Shown here in pieces: positions 28,315-36,017 of a stretch of DNA of 64,000 nucleotides. The notes beneath the pieces were generated by a model. The model did no database searches and was not told the DNA's origin. It saw only the letters and a program-made list of their open reading frames with translations. Source of the DNA: Candidatus Defluviibacterium haderslevense (GTDB lineage: Bacteria > Bacteroidota > Bacteroidia > Chitinophagales > Saprospiraceae). Positions within the stretch are counted from its first letter, which is position 1; every line of letters begins with the position of its first letter. Both the position numbers and the translations under genes were made by a program. The stretch lies in assembly GCA_016712225.1 (NCBI GenBank), contig JADJRL010000003.1, positions 3,919,501-3,983,500 on the forward strand. The letters are read 5' to 3'.

Positions 28315-29100
28315 GCGCCCAAAATTAAGCCGTATATACAAAAGACGCGCCAAGTCAAAGCCATGAAGATCAAGAACTCTGGTAAAAGATTAACAAAATA
28401 GGCTTTCTGATCTATCCCGACGCTTCGGTCGGGAGAAGTCAAGACGCTTTTGGTCAGGGCAAGTCAGCGATATCTCTAAATAGGTGCTTTAGTATTAAAT
28501 AAAACCAGAATTAGTCATTCATATAATTGTACAAAAACAGACAACATTAAAATTGAAACGAAATGGTATAACCATCAGAACCATATTTGAAATTGTTACA
28601 CAACTACTTCAATTAGATTCTTTAAAGTGTGAGCAGTGTGGTTCAATAGAATTTATTAATGAGGATTTTAAACCAGATTATAATTTCATATTAAAGTTTA
28701 TATCTCCTTGCAGTCTTAAATCTCCAACACAATCATCTCCATATCCCCCATTTCATCTCATACTGTACAAACAGTACATCGCAATATAATTGTCCAGAAT
28801 CATCCCTATTATCCCCTAAGGGCTTAAAAAATGGTTGCCAACAGTATTTTTACATTTAAATATTTAAAATTTAACTACCTAAGTATTATTTTTAGGCTTT
28901 CCAGAGAATATTGCTTTAAAAATAACAATCAATTGGAAATAATAAATGACAGCCTTTCCCTATATACCTGTTCCAAGTAACGACTTTCTCGCCTTACTGA
29001 CGAGACAAGCTATTCAACTTAAAAAGTTGATGCCTGCAAATTTATTTTCCAAATGCTTGGTTTTAGGGGTCGGCATCAACTTTCCTTTGTGTTATGTAAT
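28315..29100 (+). repeat. Composite cassette-end element R1a+R1c+R1b, second copy
   Basis: This ~785 bp block runs from GCGCCCAA after the GIY-YIG-like gene to G^TTATGTAAT (29091). It has the same order as the block at 26436. R1a is at 28323-28494; the middle part has a shorter, diverged ORF fragment (LKCEQCGSIEFINEDF); R1b follows at 28881-29090. The two blocks look mostly alike by eye, so they are a duplication that has since diverged. Confidence 0.75.
28881..29090 (+). repeat. R1b structured element, copy B (internal deletion)
   Basis: This copy keeps the first hairpin, TCTCG/CGAGA and the terminal AAAGTTGATGCC/GGCATCAACTTT stem, but the CATCG/CGATG hairpin has been replaced by a shorter sequence. 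It ends at the junction G^TTATGTAAT. Confidence 0.75.
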
Positions 29101-29114
29101 ATAAATAAAACAAT

Positions 29115-29573
29115 ATGGGAGTCTCAAGAAACATTACCATAATAGTATATACCAATATTGAAACATCACATGAACTGATTCAGAAATTTCTTATTGGATT
29201 CTGGATTAAATCTAACTCCTGTGTTGTTAATACATTCTATGAAGATGAAACAGATATTGACATACTTCCAAAAGAAATTGAGTTTGATAAACTTGAACCA
29301 ATATTTAATAAAAGAGAAATTCTGAATAAGGTAAACATAATTTCCTTCTCAGTTGATACTTTAGATGAAGGAATAATTCTGTCAATTAACAATCTAGAAA
29401 ACACATTTAACGATGATAAAATGTATGAAATTTGGATAAGTCCGGGTGGTGCACATAAGCTCAAAGAATATGAGAGAAATACTGATTTTTCTTATTATTT
29501 GAATTTAATTTTGCCAAGATTTAAAGAAATTGGATGCTATCCATTTGAAATTAAGTGTAATGATGTTGGATGA
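29115..29573 (+). CDS. Small acidic cassette protein of unknown function
   Basis: This 152-residue protein (MGVSRNITIIVYTNIETSHE...) is rich in Asp, Glu and Ile, with no signal peptide, membrane segment or motif I recognise. It is the only gene of a 590 bp cassette whose ends match perfectly over ten bases (GTTATGTAAT and ATTACATAAC). Small acidic cytoplasmic orphans in such arrays are often immunity or antitoxin-like proteins, but nothing here proves that. Confidence 0.7.
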   Translation: MGVSRNITIIVYTNIETSHELIQKFLIGFWIKSNSCVVNTFYEDETDIDILPKEIEFDKLEPIFNKREILNKVNIISFSVDTLDEGIILSINNLENTFNDDKMYEIWISPGGAHKLKEYERNTDFSYYLNLILPRFKEIGCYPFEIKCNDVG

Positions 29574-29622
29574 AGCTTAAAGCAAATGAATTACTTCATA
29601 AAATTAAAATACATTACATAAC

Positions 29623-29682
29623 AATGCACTGGACGTACAGACTCCCTAGCGGTCGTCCGTCGCCAGTGCTAAACGTTATGCG
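29623..29682 (+). other. attC site ending the 152-residue-protein cassette, short type
   Basis: R'' ATTACATAAC (29623-29632) exactly complements the cassette start at 29091. The outer arms CACTGG (29637-29642) and CCAGTG (29663-29668) and inner arms GGACG/CGTCC form a stem. The site ends CTAAACGTTATGCG, crossover G at 29675. The 60 bp size is in the classical attC range. Confidence 0.92.
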
Positions 29683-29801
29683 TCAGCTTAAAAACGAAAG
29701 TGCAAACTTGAAATTGACTGCAAAATAATAACTTTGACAAATTAAAAAACGGAGAAAGCTGAAAACCGATTAGAGTAAGCCAACAAATAAAAAACGATAC
29801 A

Positions 29802-30053
29802 ATGAATAAATTTATGATTGACATCCTTTTACAAGGCATAGACAATGAAACTAGAATGAAATTATTACCAAGAGAGCAAGAAATAATAAAGGAATTGGAA
29901 GACAATGGGACACTTTTGGCTTCATACATAAAAGGCGAAACCGCAGGAATTTACTTGGTATTATTGGCCAATGACAAAGCGGACGTGGACAAAAAACTTT
30001 CAACGCTACCTTATTATCCATATATGAAAATTGAAGTCATTGCACTGAGGTAA
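29802..30053 (+). CDS. Small YCII/muconolactone-isomerase-like protein
   Basis: This 83-residue protein begins MNKFMIDILLQGIDNETRMK and continues LLPREQEIIKELEDNGTLLA, IYLVLLANDKADVDKKLSTL and PYYPYMKIEVIAL. The pattern of strands and helices matches small ferredoxin-like (dimeric alpha+beta barrel) proteins of the YCII/muconolactone-isomerase type, some of which are enzymes and many of unknown role. It lies in a cassette starting GTTATGCG at 29675. There is no partner gene. Confidence 0.65.
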   Translation: MNKFMIDILLQGIDNETRMKLLPREQEIIKELEDNGTLLASYIKGETAGIYLVLLANDKADVDKKLSTLPYYPYMKIEVIALR

Positions 30054-30130
30054 CGAAACAATATACAAATTATGATACCAGATTATCAATCATTAATGCT
30101 TCCACTTCATCGACTTGCTTCGGATGCATA

Positions 30131-30242
30131 ATCCGGAGTAGATTGACCCAACAAATCCGGAGTAAACTGCCCCACCCTAATTTTGATAAAAAAGTGGAAT
30201 TAGAGTGGTCAATGATGCCAAAATCCGGAGCAAGGTGACCCA
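30131..30242. mobile_element. Remnant of an IS21-family terminal repeat region
   Basis: Three related 20-mers, ATCCGGAGTAGATTGACCCA (30131), ATCCGGAGTAAACTGCCCCA (30155) and ATCCGGAGCAAGGTGACCCA (30223), look like the multiple end repeats of IS21-family elements. A worn relative (ATCCAGATCAATGTGATCCA) lies near 31699. No istA or istB gene is present, so only an end remains. Confidence 0.55.
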
Positions 30243-30378
30243 CCCCTTAAAGTGAGCAAAAAATTGATGCTAAAGAATTTGCATTTGGAGCATTAAATCC
30301 AAATACTCATGTCTGCTAAATGCAAGCAAATGCATCAAAATATGATTATTTGAAAAAATATTGATCATTCAAAAAACA

Positions 30379-30614
30379 AAGTATTATTTTTAGGCTTTCC
30401 AGAGAACATTACTTTAAAAATAACGATCAATTGGAAATAATAAATGACAGCCTTTCCCTATATGCCTGTTCCAATTACCGGCTTTCTCGCCTGGCGGACG
30501 AGAACATCGAAGATTCGCCGATGCAAAAAATAAAGAAATATCGGCAAAAGTTGATGCCTGCAAATTTATTTTCCAAATGCTTGGTTTTAGGGGTCGGCAT
30601 CAACTTTCCTTTGT
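30379..30614 (+). repeat. R1b structured element, copy C (most complete)
   Basis: Hairpins are TCTCG 30485-30489 with CGAGA 30499-30503, CATCG 30505-30509 with CGATG 30519-30523, and a perfect 12 bp stem AAAGTTGATGCC 30547-30558 with GGCATCAACTTT 30596-30607. The element ends directly at the junction G^TTGTGTGCC (30615). Confidence 0.8.
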
Positions 30615-30708
30615 GTTGTGTGCCATTTTAAACCCTGTCTTACCTCAATAGTAAAAATTTTGACAGCGAAACAGAAAGATGGCTTAATATAAATTAAACA
30701 ATTAACAA

Positions 30709-31560
30709 ATGACAAAGAAACTATTATTGATCATCTTCGCAATTATGTTAGTTTTTTCAGGCTATTCACAATATCCTCCCGTATTTAAAAATAGTATTTA
30801 TGGAAACAACCCTAAAGCTGGACATTATGCTAATGTGCGAGGTTTTAAAATGTATTATGAGATCTATGGAAAAGGTGAGCCGCTATTATTAATTCATGGA
30901 AATGGAGGTTCAATAAATAATTTTTCTGGTCAAATACCCTTTTTCGCAAAAAGCTACCAGGTAATTGCAGTTGACAGCAGGGCACAGGGAAAATCAGTAG
31001 ATAACGGTGATTCTTTAAGTTATGAAATGATGGCTGAAGATTTCAATGGACTATTGGATGAACTTCATATCAAATCGTGTAACGTAATTGGCTGGAGTGA
31101 TGGCGGAAACAATGGATTATTGTTAGCCATTCATCATCCAGATAAAGTAAATAAATTAGTAGTAACAGGCGCCAATATCTGGATAGACGCAAGAGCCTTT
31201 CCTCCTGATATGCTTGAAATTCCCGATGTGCTACTCGATTCATTATCCAAATTGCCCCAAACCTCAGAAGTAAAAAATGCGATAAAAGTTTGGAAGTTGG
31301 TTTACCAGGAGCCAAATATTACATTACCACAATTGAATTCAATAAAATGTCAGACACTTGTAATAGGCGGCGACCATGATATAATTCTCCCCTCACACAC
31401 TGTGCAGATAGCAGACAATATTCCAAAATCTAATTTATGGATATTGCCAAATTCAGGGCATTCAACTTTAATTAACTATAAAAATAAATTCAATAATACT
31501 GTAGAAAATTTTCTTAAAACCCCCTATAGAATAATCAAAGGGATGAATCGAATAAATTGA
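30709..31560 (+). CDS. Exported alpha/beta hydrolase
   Basis: This 283-residue protein has a signal peptide (MTKKLLLIIFAIMLVFSGYS) and an intact alpha/beta-hydrolase core. The oxyanion segment is LLLIHGNGGS, the nucleophile Ser is in NVIGWSDGGNNG, the acid is in VIGGDHDIILPS, and the catalytic His is in PNSGHSTLI. It resembles carboxylesterase/haloperoxidase-type enzymes; substrate is unknown. It is the sole gene of a cassette whose ends match over ten bases (GTTGTGTGCC at 30615, GGCACACAAC at 31608). It would act in the periplasm. Confidence 0.88.
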   Translation: MTKKLLLIIFAIMLVFSGYSQYPPVFKNSIYGNNPKAGHYANVRGFKMYYEIYGKGEPLLLIHGNGGSINNFSGQIPFFAKSYQVIAVDSRAQGKSVDNGDSLSYEMMAEDFNGLLDELHIKSCNVIGWSDGGNNGLLLAIHHPDKVNKLVVTGANIWIDARAFPPDMLEIPDVLLDSLSKLPQTSEVKNAIKVWKLVYQEPNITLPQLNSIKCQTLVIGGDHDIILPSHTVQIADNIPKSNLWILPNSGHSTLINYKNKFNNTVENFLKTPYRIIKGMNRIN

Positions 31561-31607
31561 CAAGGAATCACCCTTTTTTATATAAACATTATATCGGACT
31601 AAAAAAC

Positions 31608-31691
31608 GGCACACAACAGCTAAGTATTCGTTGCGTCCGGAGGATAGCTTGTCTCGTTCTATGAGAAACAATGAATACTTTGTTGCACATC
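31608..31691 (+). other. attC site ending the hydrolase cassette
   Basis: R'' GGCACACAAC (31608-31617) complements the cassette start exactly. AAGTATTC (31622-31629) pairs with GAATACTT (31673-31680), flanked by CAACA/TGTTG, with a three-base bulge on one arm only, like the extrahelical bases that give attC its strand choice. The site ends TTTGTTGCACAT, crossover G at 31682. Confidence 0.88.
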
Positions 31692-32373
31692 TTGCTTAAT
31701 CCAGATCAATGTGATCCACCCCTTAATAAAGCAAAAATTCGATGCTAAAGAATTAATATTCGGAGCATTAAATCCGAATACTCATGTCTGCTAAATGCAA
31801 GTAAATGCATCAAAATATGATTATTTTGAAAAAATATTGGGCATTCAAAAAGCTAAGTATTATTTTTAGGCTTTCCAGAGAATATTGCATTATAAATAAC
31901 AATCAATTGGAAATAATAAATGACAGCCTTTCCCTATATACCTGTTCCAAGTACCGGCTTTCTCGCCTGGCAGACGAGAACATCGAAGATTCGCCGATGC
32001 AAAAAATAAAGAAATATCGGCAAAAGTTGATGGCTGCAAATTTATGTTTTAAAAGCTTAGCTTTTAGGTTCGGCATCAACTTTCCTTTGTGATGGCGGTA
32101 ATAGAGCCCAATACAATTTGGTCATCTAACGAGTAACATCTACTAACAAATATTTTCACAAGGAACAACTAAATGCTCCGGGACAACTTAGACTAGAAAG
32201 TAAGTTAACACTGGACAAGTGAGAATTAAAGTTCAACCCTTGACATAGTTTCAATATCCGAGAATTAATATTTCTAAGCAATTTTTACATTTCGGTTACA
32301 TTTTTTTACAGTCGCTTTACCAAAGCAGCGCGCTTTGATGGGTATCTTTGTTGGAGTTAATACTAAATCCATC
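31692..32373 (+). other. Gene-less segment with IS21-end remnant and R1b copy D
   Basis: No supported gene lies here. From left to right it contains a worn IS21-type repeat near 31699, a ~115 bp sequence also found at 30255-30370, R1b copy D (31855-32090), then GATGGCGGTAA (32091-32101) where other copies have the G^TT junction, then ~270 bp of leader to the propeller gene. It may be a cassette that lost its gene. Confidence 0.55.
31855..32090 (+). repeat. R1b structured element, copy D (degenerate)
   Basis: The TCTCG/CGAGA and CATCG/CGATG hairpins are kept. The terminal stem is GTTGATGGCTGC with GGCATCAAC, partly mismatched. The expected junction GTT reads GAT, so this site may no longer recombine. 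Confidence 0.7.
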
Positions 32374-33429
32374 ATGATGAATAATATACCTGGTTTCCTC
32401 TTTATATTTATCCTCTCAACTTTCTGTGGACAAAATCAAACAAGCGTAACAAAACAAAATAACAGAAGTCATAGATCAGGATTAACCGAGCCTCAACTTA
32501 AAGAGGCGGCTGCTTCGAAGGTACCGATGAGTATGGTTCGGAAGGTAAGGCAAGCAAAAAACGGGGATATATTAATTGCTTCTTATGTTGGTGTTTATCA
32601 GTACGATGGAACATCTTTTACCAATATGACAAGTGAAATAGAGTGGCCAACCTTCTGGGATGTGTTGGAAGATAGAAAAGGAAACCTCTGGTTGGCTTCA
32701 CAGGATTCGGGAGTTTACTTCCAGCCTGCCGGACAAACAGACTTTAAGCTTTTTAAAACAAAGGATGGTACTGGCCTTAGTTCAGCGCTTCATATTTATG
32801 AAGAAAGAGCCGGTAATATCTGGTTCGGAGCAAGCCGTTACAATGGGAAATTTTTTCGGACCTTTACCACAAAAGACGGATTTCCTAGTAATAATATTCG
32901 TTTACTGCTTGAAGACAAAACTGGCAAGCTTTGGTTTTGTGGACAAGGCGAAAATATGTTCGTTTATGATGCCCGCATGAATGGGGAATTAGAAAAGGGA
33001 AAAAAATTTACCATTTTAAAGAACAACGATGGCAAAGAGTTTAACAACGTTTGGTCAATAATTGAAGATAAAAAAGGCAATATTTGGTTTGGTGCTGATG
33101 GACTTTGGCGCTATGACGGCAGAACCTTTACGAAGGTATCTCAGCGAGGTGCTTATGCTATCATCGAAGATAAAAAGGGAAATATCTGGACTACTGGTGA
33201 GGTGAAATTCAATGGGGGTTGGGCACTTTCCCGTTATGATCAAAAATTCTTGTACGATAAAAATCCTACTGTAACTGAAATAATGTTAGTAAAAGAAGGA
33301 GCGCTATTAGGGCTTCTGGAAGCTACCGATGGAAGTATTTGGCTTGGAACTATGGGACCTGAGAGTGGAGTGTACCGTTATGATGGAAAGACCATCACGG
33401 GCTTCAAAGGTAAAGAGGGGCGCAAGTAA
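32374..33429 (+). CDS. Exported two-component-regulator-type beta-propeller protein
   Basis: This is a 351-residue protein from the ATG at 32374 (MMNNIPGFLFIFILSTFCGQ, signal peptide or lipoprotein signal ending at Cys). The body consists of repeated propeller blades with the G-N-I/L-W-F/L-G/A pattern: GNLWLASQDSGVYF, GNIWFGASRYNGKFF, GKLWFCGQGENMFVYD, GNIWFGADGLWRYDG, GNIWTTGEV and GSIWLGTMGPESGVYRYDG. These are the blades found in the sensor part of hybrid two-component systems, but no kinase or DNA-binding domain follows, so it is a free periplasmic or surface propeller. An upstream in-frame start at 32335 is less likely because it delays the signal peptide. Confidence 0.85.
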   Translation: MMNNIPGFLFIFILSTFCGQNQTSVTKQNNRSHRSGLTEPQLKEAAASKVPMSMVRKVRQAKNGDILIASYVGVYQYDGTSFTNMTSEIEWPTFWDVLEDRKGNLWLASQDSGVYFQPAGQTDFKLFKTKDGTGLSSALHIYEERAGNIWFGASRYNGKFFRTFTTKDGFPSNNIRLLLEDKTGKLWFCGQGENMFVYDARMNGELEKGKKFTILKNNDGKEFNNVWSIIEDKKGNIWFGADGLWRYDGRTFTKVSQRGAYAIIEDKKGNIWTTGEVKFNGGWALSRYDQKFLYDKNPTVTEIMLVKEGALLGLLEATDGSIWLGTMGPESGVYRYDGKTITGFKGKEGRK

Positions 33430-33829
33430 TAGTATAACGACAAATTGCAAAAACGTAATTACTTGACAAAGAAGAAAGAAGTGACTAAAGCGGACCAACT
33501 TCAAGATGGTTATTAACGAGGGACAAAGGATTGGGCTACGAATCAAGTAAGGAGAAGGCTCTACTACTGCCAACAAAATCTTTCTGCAATGGTGCTGTGA
33601 CGAGTTGACATAAAGTTTTATCCTCGTTCAACGTTTAGTTTCGTGGGACAGGACGCGGCTTCGAGAAGGCACCACTGAAGAAACACAAACGATGGCGGTA
33701 ACTAAGAACTATAAATTAATAAATTATCGAAACATGAATAAAATAGCAATCAAAATACCAATTAATCACTCTGAATTACTGACTTTTCAGAATAAATTTG
33801 TTCACTTAATGCTTTTAAAAAACTCAGAT
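33430..33829 (+). other. Intergenic stretch with a possible attC and a cassette-like boundary
   Basis: About 400 bp without a gene. AACGAGG (33517-33523) and CCTCGTT (33622-33628) could close a long stem ending in CAACGTTTAG (crossover-like G at 33633), an attC-like layout but without a matching cassette start. GATGGCGGTAA at 33691 repeats the sequence at 32091. Confidence 0.4.
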
Positions 33830-34567
33830 ATGAAAAAGAACCAGATTTTACTCATAGTGCTTCTCTCTATCGGATGCGCTTTCAACAGTTTTGCCCAGAA
33901 TGATCTGAAATTTGAAATAAACAAAGTTCTACCATTCTTTTCGATCCAAGAAAATAAATTGGATAAAATAAACACACTTACGGATTTGGACAAACGATAC
34001 CCCACATCATGGGTAAAAGAATATATTTTCGTGGAAATTTCAGCCTATAAAAATGGCACTCAAACAAAGGTTTCGGGTATCAGTGATGTCTTGAATCAAG
34101 AGCAAAAAGAACTGATACGATTGGCAGACCGTCGTAGCGATATTACAGTAAACGTAATGTATCTACCTAACAATTCGTTAAAAAACAACACAGTGAAGCA
34201 ATACGATTTCAAGGTTACTATCATGCCAGATAAAAATGCTGTTTATAGCACAGGCGCAAAGCAATTGATTCAATATCTGCAAAAAAATAGCATTGTAAAT
34301 ATTGAAGCAGGAAGTTTTACGGGTTATGATTTGACTGCCATTAAATTTACCATTACCGAACAGGGGCATATTACGGATATTCAAGTTGCACTGCCATCAA
34401 AAGATACAAAAATTGACGAAATGCTGGTTACGGCAATTTCAAAAATGCCTAATTGGAAGCCAGCTGAGTTTTCTAACGGTTTAAAAGTCAAACAAAACTT
34501 TGTTTTGACCATTGGTAATATGGAGAATTGCATGGTCAATCTTTTGAATATCCGTCCAATTGAATAA
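33830..34567 (+). CDS. Exported protein with TonB C-terminal-like domain
   Basis: From the ATG at 33830 the protein is 245 residues, with a clear signal peptide (MKKNQILLIVLLSIGCAFNS then FAQ). Longer in-frame starts at 33692 and 33734 would bury this signal and are rejected. The last ~85 residues (YDLTAIKFTITEQGHITDIQ, MLVTAISKMPNWKPAEF, GLKVKQNFVLTIG) fit the TonB C-terminal fold, here on a free exported protein without an N-terminal anchor or proline-rich spacer. Its role is unknown. It lies in a cassette ending with the attC at 34714. Confidence 0.75.
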   Translation: MKKNQILLIVLLSIGCAFNSFAQNDLKFEINKVLPFFSIQENKLDKINTLTDLDKRYPTSWVKEYIFVEISAYKNGTQTKVSGISDVLNQEQKELIRLADRRSDITVNVMYLPNNSLKNNTVKQYDFKVTIMPDKNAVYSTGAKQLIQYLQKNSIVNIEAGSFTGYDLTAIKFTITEQGHITDIQVALPSKDTKIDEMLVTAISKMPNWKPAEFSNGLKVKQNFVLTIGNMENCMVNLLNIRPIE

Positions 34568-34991
34568 ATATGTAGGCTGATGCTGTTTTACTCATGTGAT
34601 GTGAACATTGTATGATTCGAAACGAAATCTATCCCTCTCATATATGCCCATCATGTTTAGCATTATTGATAAATGGTAGAATTTGGATAACCCATTGACA
34701 CAAATAATACTCCCCATCAACTGCTTTACGATAATGCCGCCCAAAAGCCAACGCTCAAAGCTAACGCAGGGCGGCACATTCGTAAAGCCAAACGTTTCAT
34801 AGTCCTTATATGGCTTGACTCCAAAAAAGTAGATAAGTCAACTTATTCCAGGATGTTGTACATTCAAAATAATGGACTAAGAAAAAACAAAAAAATGTCC
34901 ATCTATTTGCGTTGTTTATCCATTTTATAAGATTTAATGCTGTCGCATCTTTGCATCGTCAATAACGACAAGCAATTTAAAAAAATTAAAA
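34568..34991 (+). other. Noncoding region holding an attC, then leader of the AhpD-like gene
   Basis: The stretch contains the attC at 34714-34800 and about 190 bp of AT-rich leader. CATCTTTG at 34950-34957 is one base off the TAnnTTTG -7 element, 35 bp before the ATG at 34992. Confidence 0.5.
34714..34800 (+). other. attC-like site, last clear one in the array
   Basis: R''-like CCATCAAC (34714-34721) leads into CTTTACGA (34724-34731) plus TGCCGCCC (34735-34742). These pair with GGGCGGCA (34769-34776) and TCGTAAAG (34780-34787). The site ends CCAAACGTTTCAT, crossover G at 34794, as in the other sites of the array. A complementary cassette start was not located with confidence. Confidence 0.75.
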
Positions 34992-35522
34992 ATGACAACA
35001 TTCACAGTTCCGACAAGAGAACAAGTTTCAGAAAACAATCAAGCTATTTTTGACAATTTGAACAAAGCTTTGGGCTTTGTACCAAATTTGTATGCAACTA
35101 TTGCCTACTCAAAAAATGGTTTAGAAAGATTTTTGGCTTATCAAAATGCCAAAACATCACTTTCAAACAAAGAAAAAGAAGCCGTAAACTTAATTGTAAG
35201 CCAAGAAAATGGTTGTATTTACTGCCAAAGTGCCCATTTGGTTTTGGGCAAAATGAATGGTTTTAACGATGAGCAATTATCCGAAATTAGACATGGAAAA
35301 TCATCGGACAACAAATTGAACGCATTAGTTGGATTGGCTTCTGATATTACCAAAAACAGAGGTAACGCAAGTGAAGTAATTATTGATGCATTTTTTGCAG
35401 CTGGCTATACCAATGAAAATTTAGCGGATTTAATACTACAAGTCAGCGACAAAACTGCTATGAATTATTTACACAACCTTACCAAAGTTCCTGTAGATTT
35501 CCCTTTAGCACAATCAATTTAA
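34992..35522 (+). CDS. Carboxymuconolactone-decarboxylase/AhpD-like protein
   Basis: This 176-residue cytoplasmic protein of the AhpD-like family has the redox-active CxxC and following His in NGCIYCQSAHLVLGKMNGF. It begins MTTFTVPTREQVSENNQAIF, followed by LNKALGFVPNLYATIAYSKN, as in peroxidase-related CMD proteins. Such proteins reduce or remove reactive peroxides or quinones. Two genes follow closely on the same strand: a DUF1348 protein 60 bp later and an AraC regulator 12 bp after that. The trio forms a plausible stress-response operon carried as the last cassette. Confidence 0.9.
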   Translation: MTTFTVPTREQVSENNQAIFDNLNKALGFVPNLYATIAYSKNGLERFLAYQNAKTSLSNKEKEAVNLIVSQENGCIYCQSAHLVLGKMNGFNDEQLSEIRHGKSSDNKLNALVGLASDITKNRGNASEVIIDAFFAAGYTNENLADLILQVSDKTAMNYLHNLTKVPVDFPLAQSI

Positions 35523-35582
35523 TTAATACTTTTGCAAATCAGCATTTATGCTGGTTCGCATTTTTAAAAAAAGATAGATAAA

Positions 35583-36005
35583 ATGGAAAATATAGAACAA
35601 AAATTACCACTTCCGCCCTTCACATTGGAAACCGCATTGCAAAAAGTACAATTGGCAGAAGATGCGTGGAATAGTCAAGACCCAGAAAGAATTTCTAAAG
35701 CATATACCATAAATACCGAATGGCGAAATCGCACAGAATTTATAAATGGCAGAGATGAAGTCGTAGCTTTTTTGAAAAGAAAATGGCAAAAAGAATTGCA
35801 TTACAAACTCAAAAAAGAATTGTGGGGATTTCGTGAAAACAGAATGGCGGTACGTTTTGAATATGAGTATCAAGATGTAAACGGGCAATGGTGGCGTGCA
35901 TATGGCAATGAAAATTGGGAGTTTAATGAGAATGGATTAATGCAAAAAAGATATGCAAGTATCAATGATTTGGCTATTGATGAAAAAGATAGGAAATTGA
36001 AATAA
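35583..36005 (+). CDS. DUF1348 (nuclear-transport-factor-2-like fold) protein
   Basis: This 140-residue protein is rich in Trp and charged residues: EDAWNSQDPERISKAYTINT, EWRNRTEFINGRDEVVAFL, KRKWQKELHYKLKKELWGF and YQDVNGQWWRAYGNENWEF. These are the hallmark segments of the DUF1348 family, whose fold is the cone-shaped SnoaL/NTF2 barrel that binds small hydrophobic molecules. No enzymatic activity is established. It lies between the AhpD-like gene and the AraC regulator in the same operon. Confidence 0.9.
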   Translation: MENIEQKLPLPPFTLETALQKVQLAEDAWNSQDPERISKAYTINTEWRNRTEFINGRDEVVAFLKRKWQKELHYKLKKELWGFRENRMAVRFEYEYQDVNGQWWRAYGNENWEFNENGLMQKRYASINDLAIDEKDRKLK

Positions 36006-36017
36006 TCTTATAAATAA

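Larger units (their letters stand above)
30123..30624 (+). repeat. Cassette-end element with IS21-type end repeats and R1b, third copy
   Basis: The segment from GATGCATAA (30124-30132, a partial complement of the cassette start GTTATGCGTC) to G^TTGTGTGCC (30615) contains three ATCCGGAG-type repeats, a 130 bp stretch shared with 31735-31850, and R1b. It has no gene. It replaces the R1a/R1c part found in the two earlier blocks. Confidence 0.6.

Noticed and set aside
26436..29100. Group IIC-attC intron as an explanation of the R1 blocks
   Set aside because: Such introns do insert at attC sites, but no reverse transcriptase, no GUGYG-type 5' end and no domain V-like hairpin could be recognised.
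30431..30631. 61-95 codon ORFs inside the R1b copies (27098, 30431, 31805)
   Set aside because: They use the conserved repeat sequence but are not kept in one frame across all four copies (copy B has a deletion), while the hairpins are largely conserved. An RNA or DNA structure explains them better than a protein.
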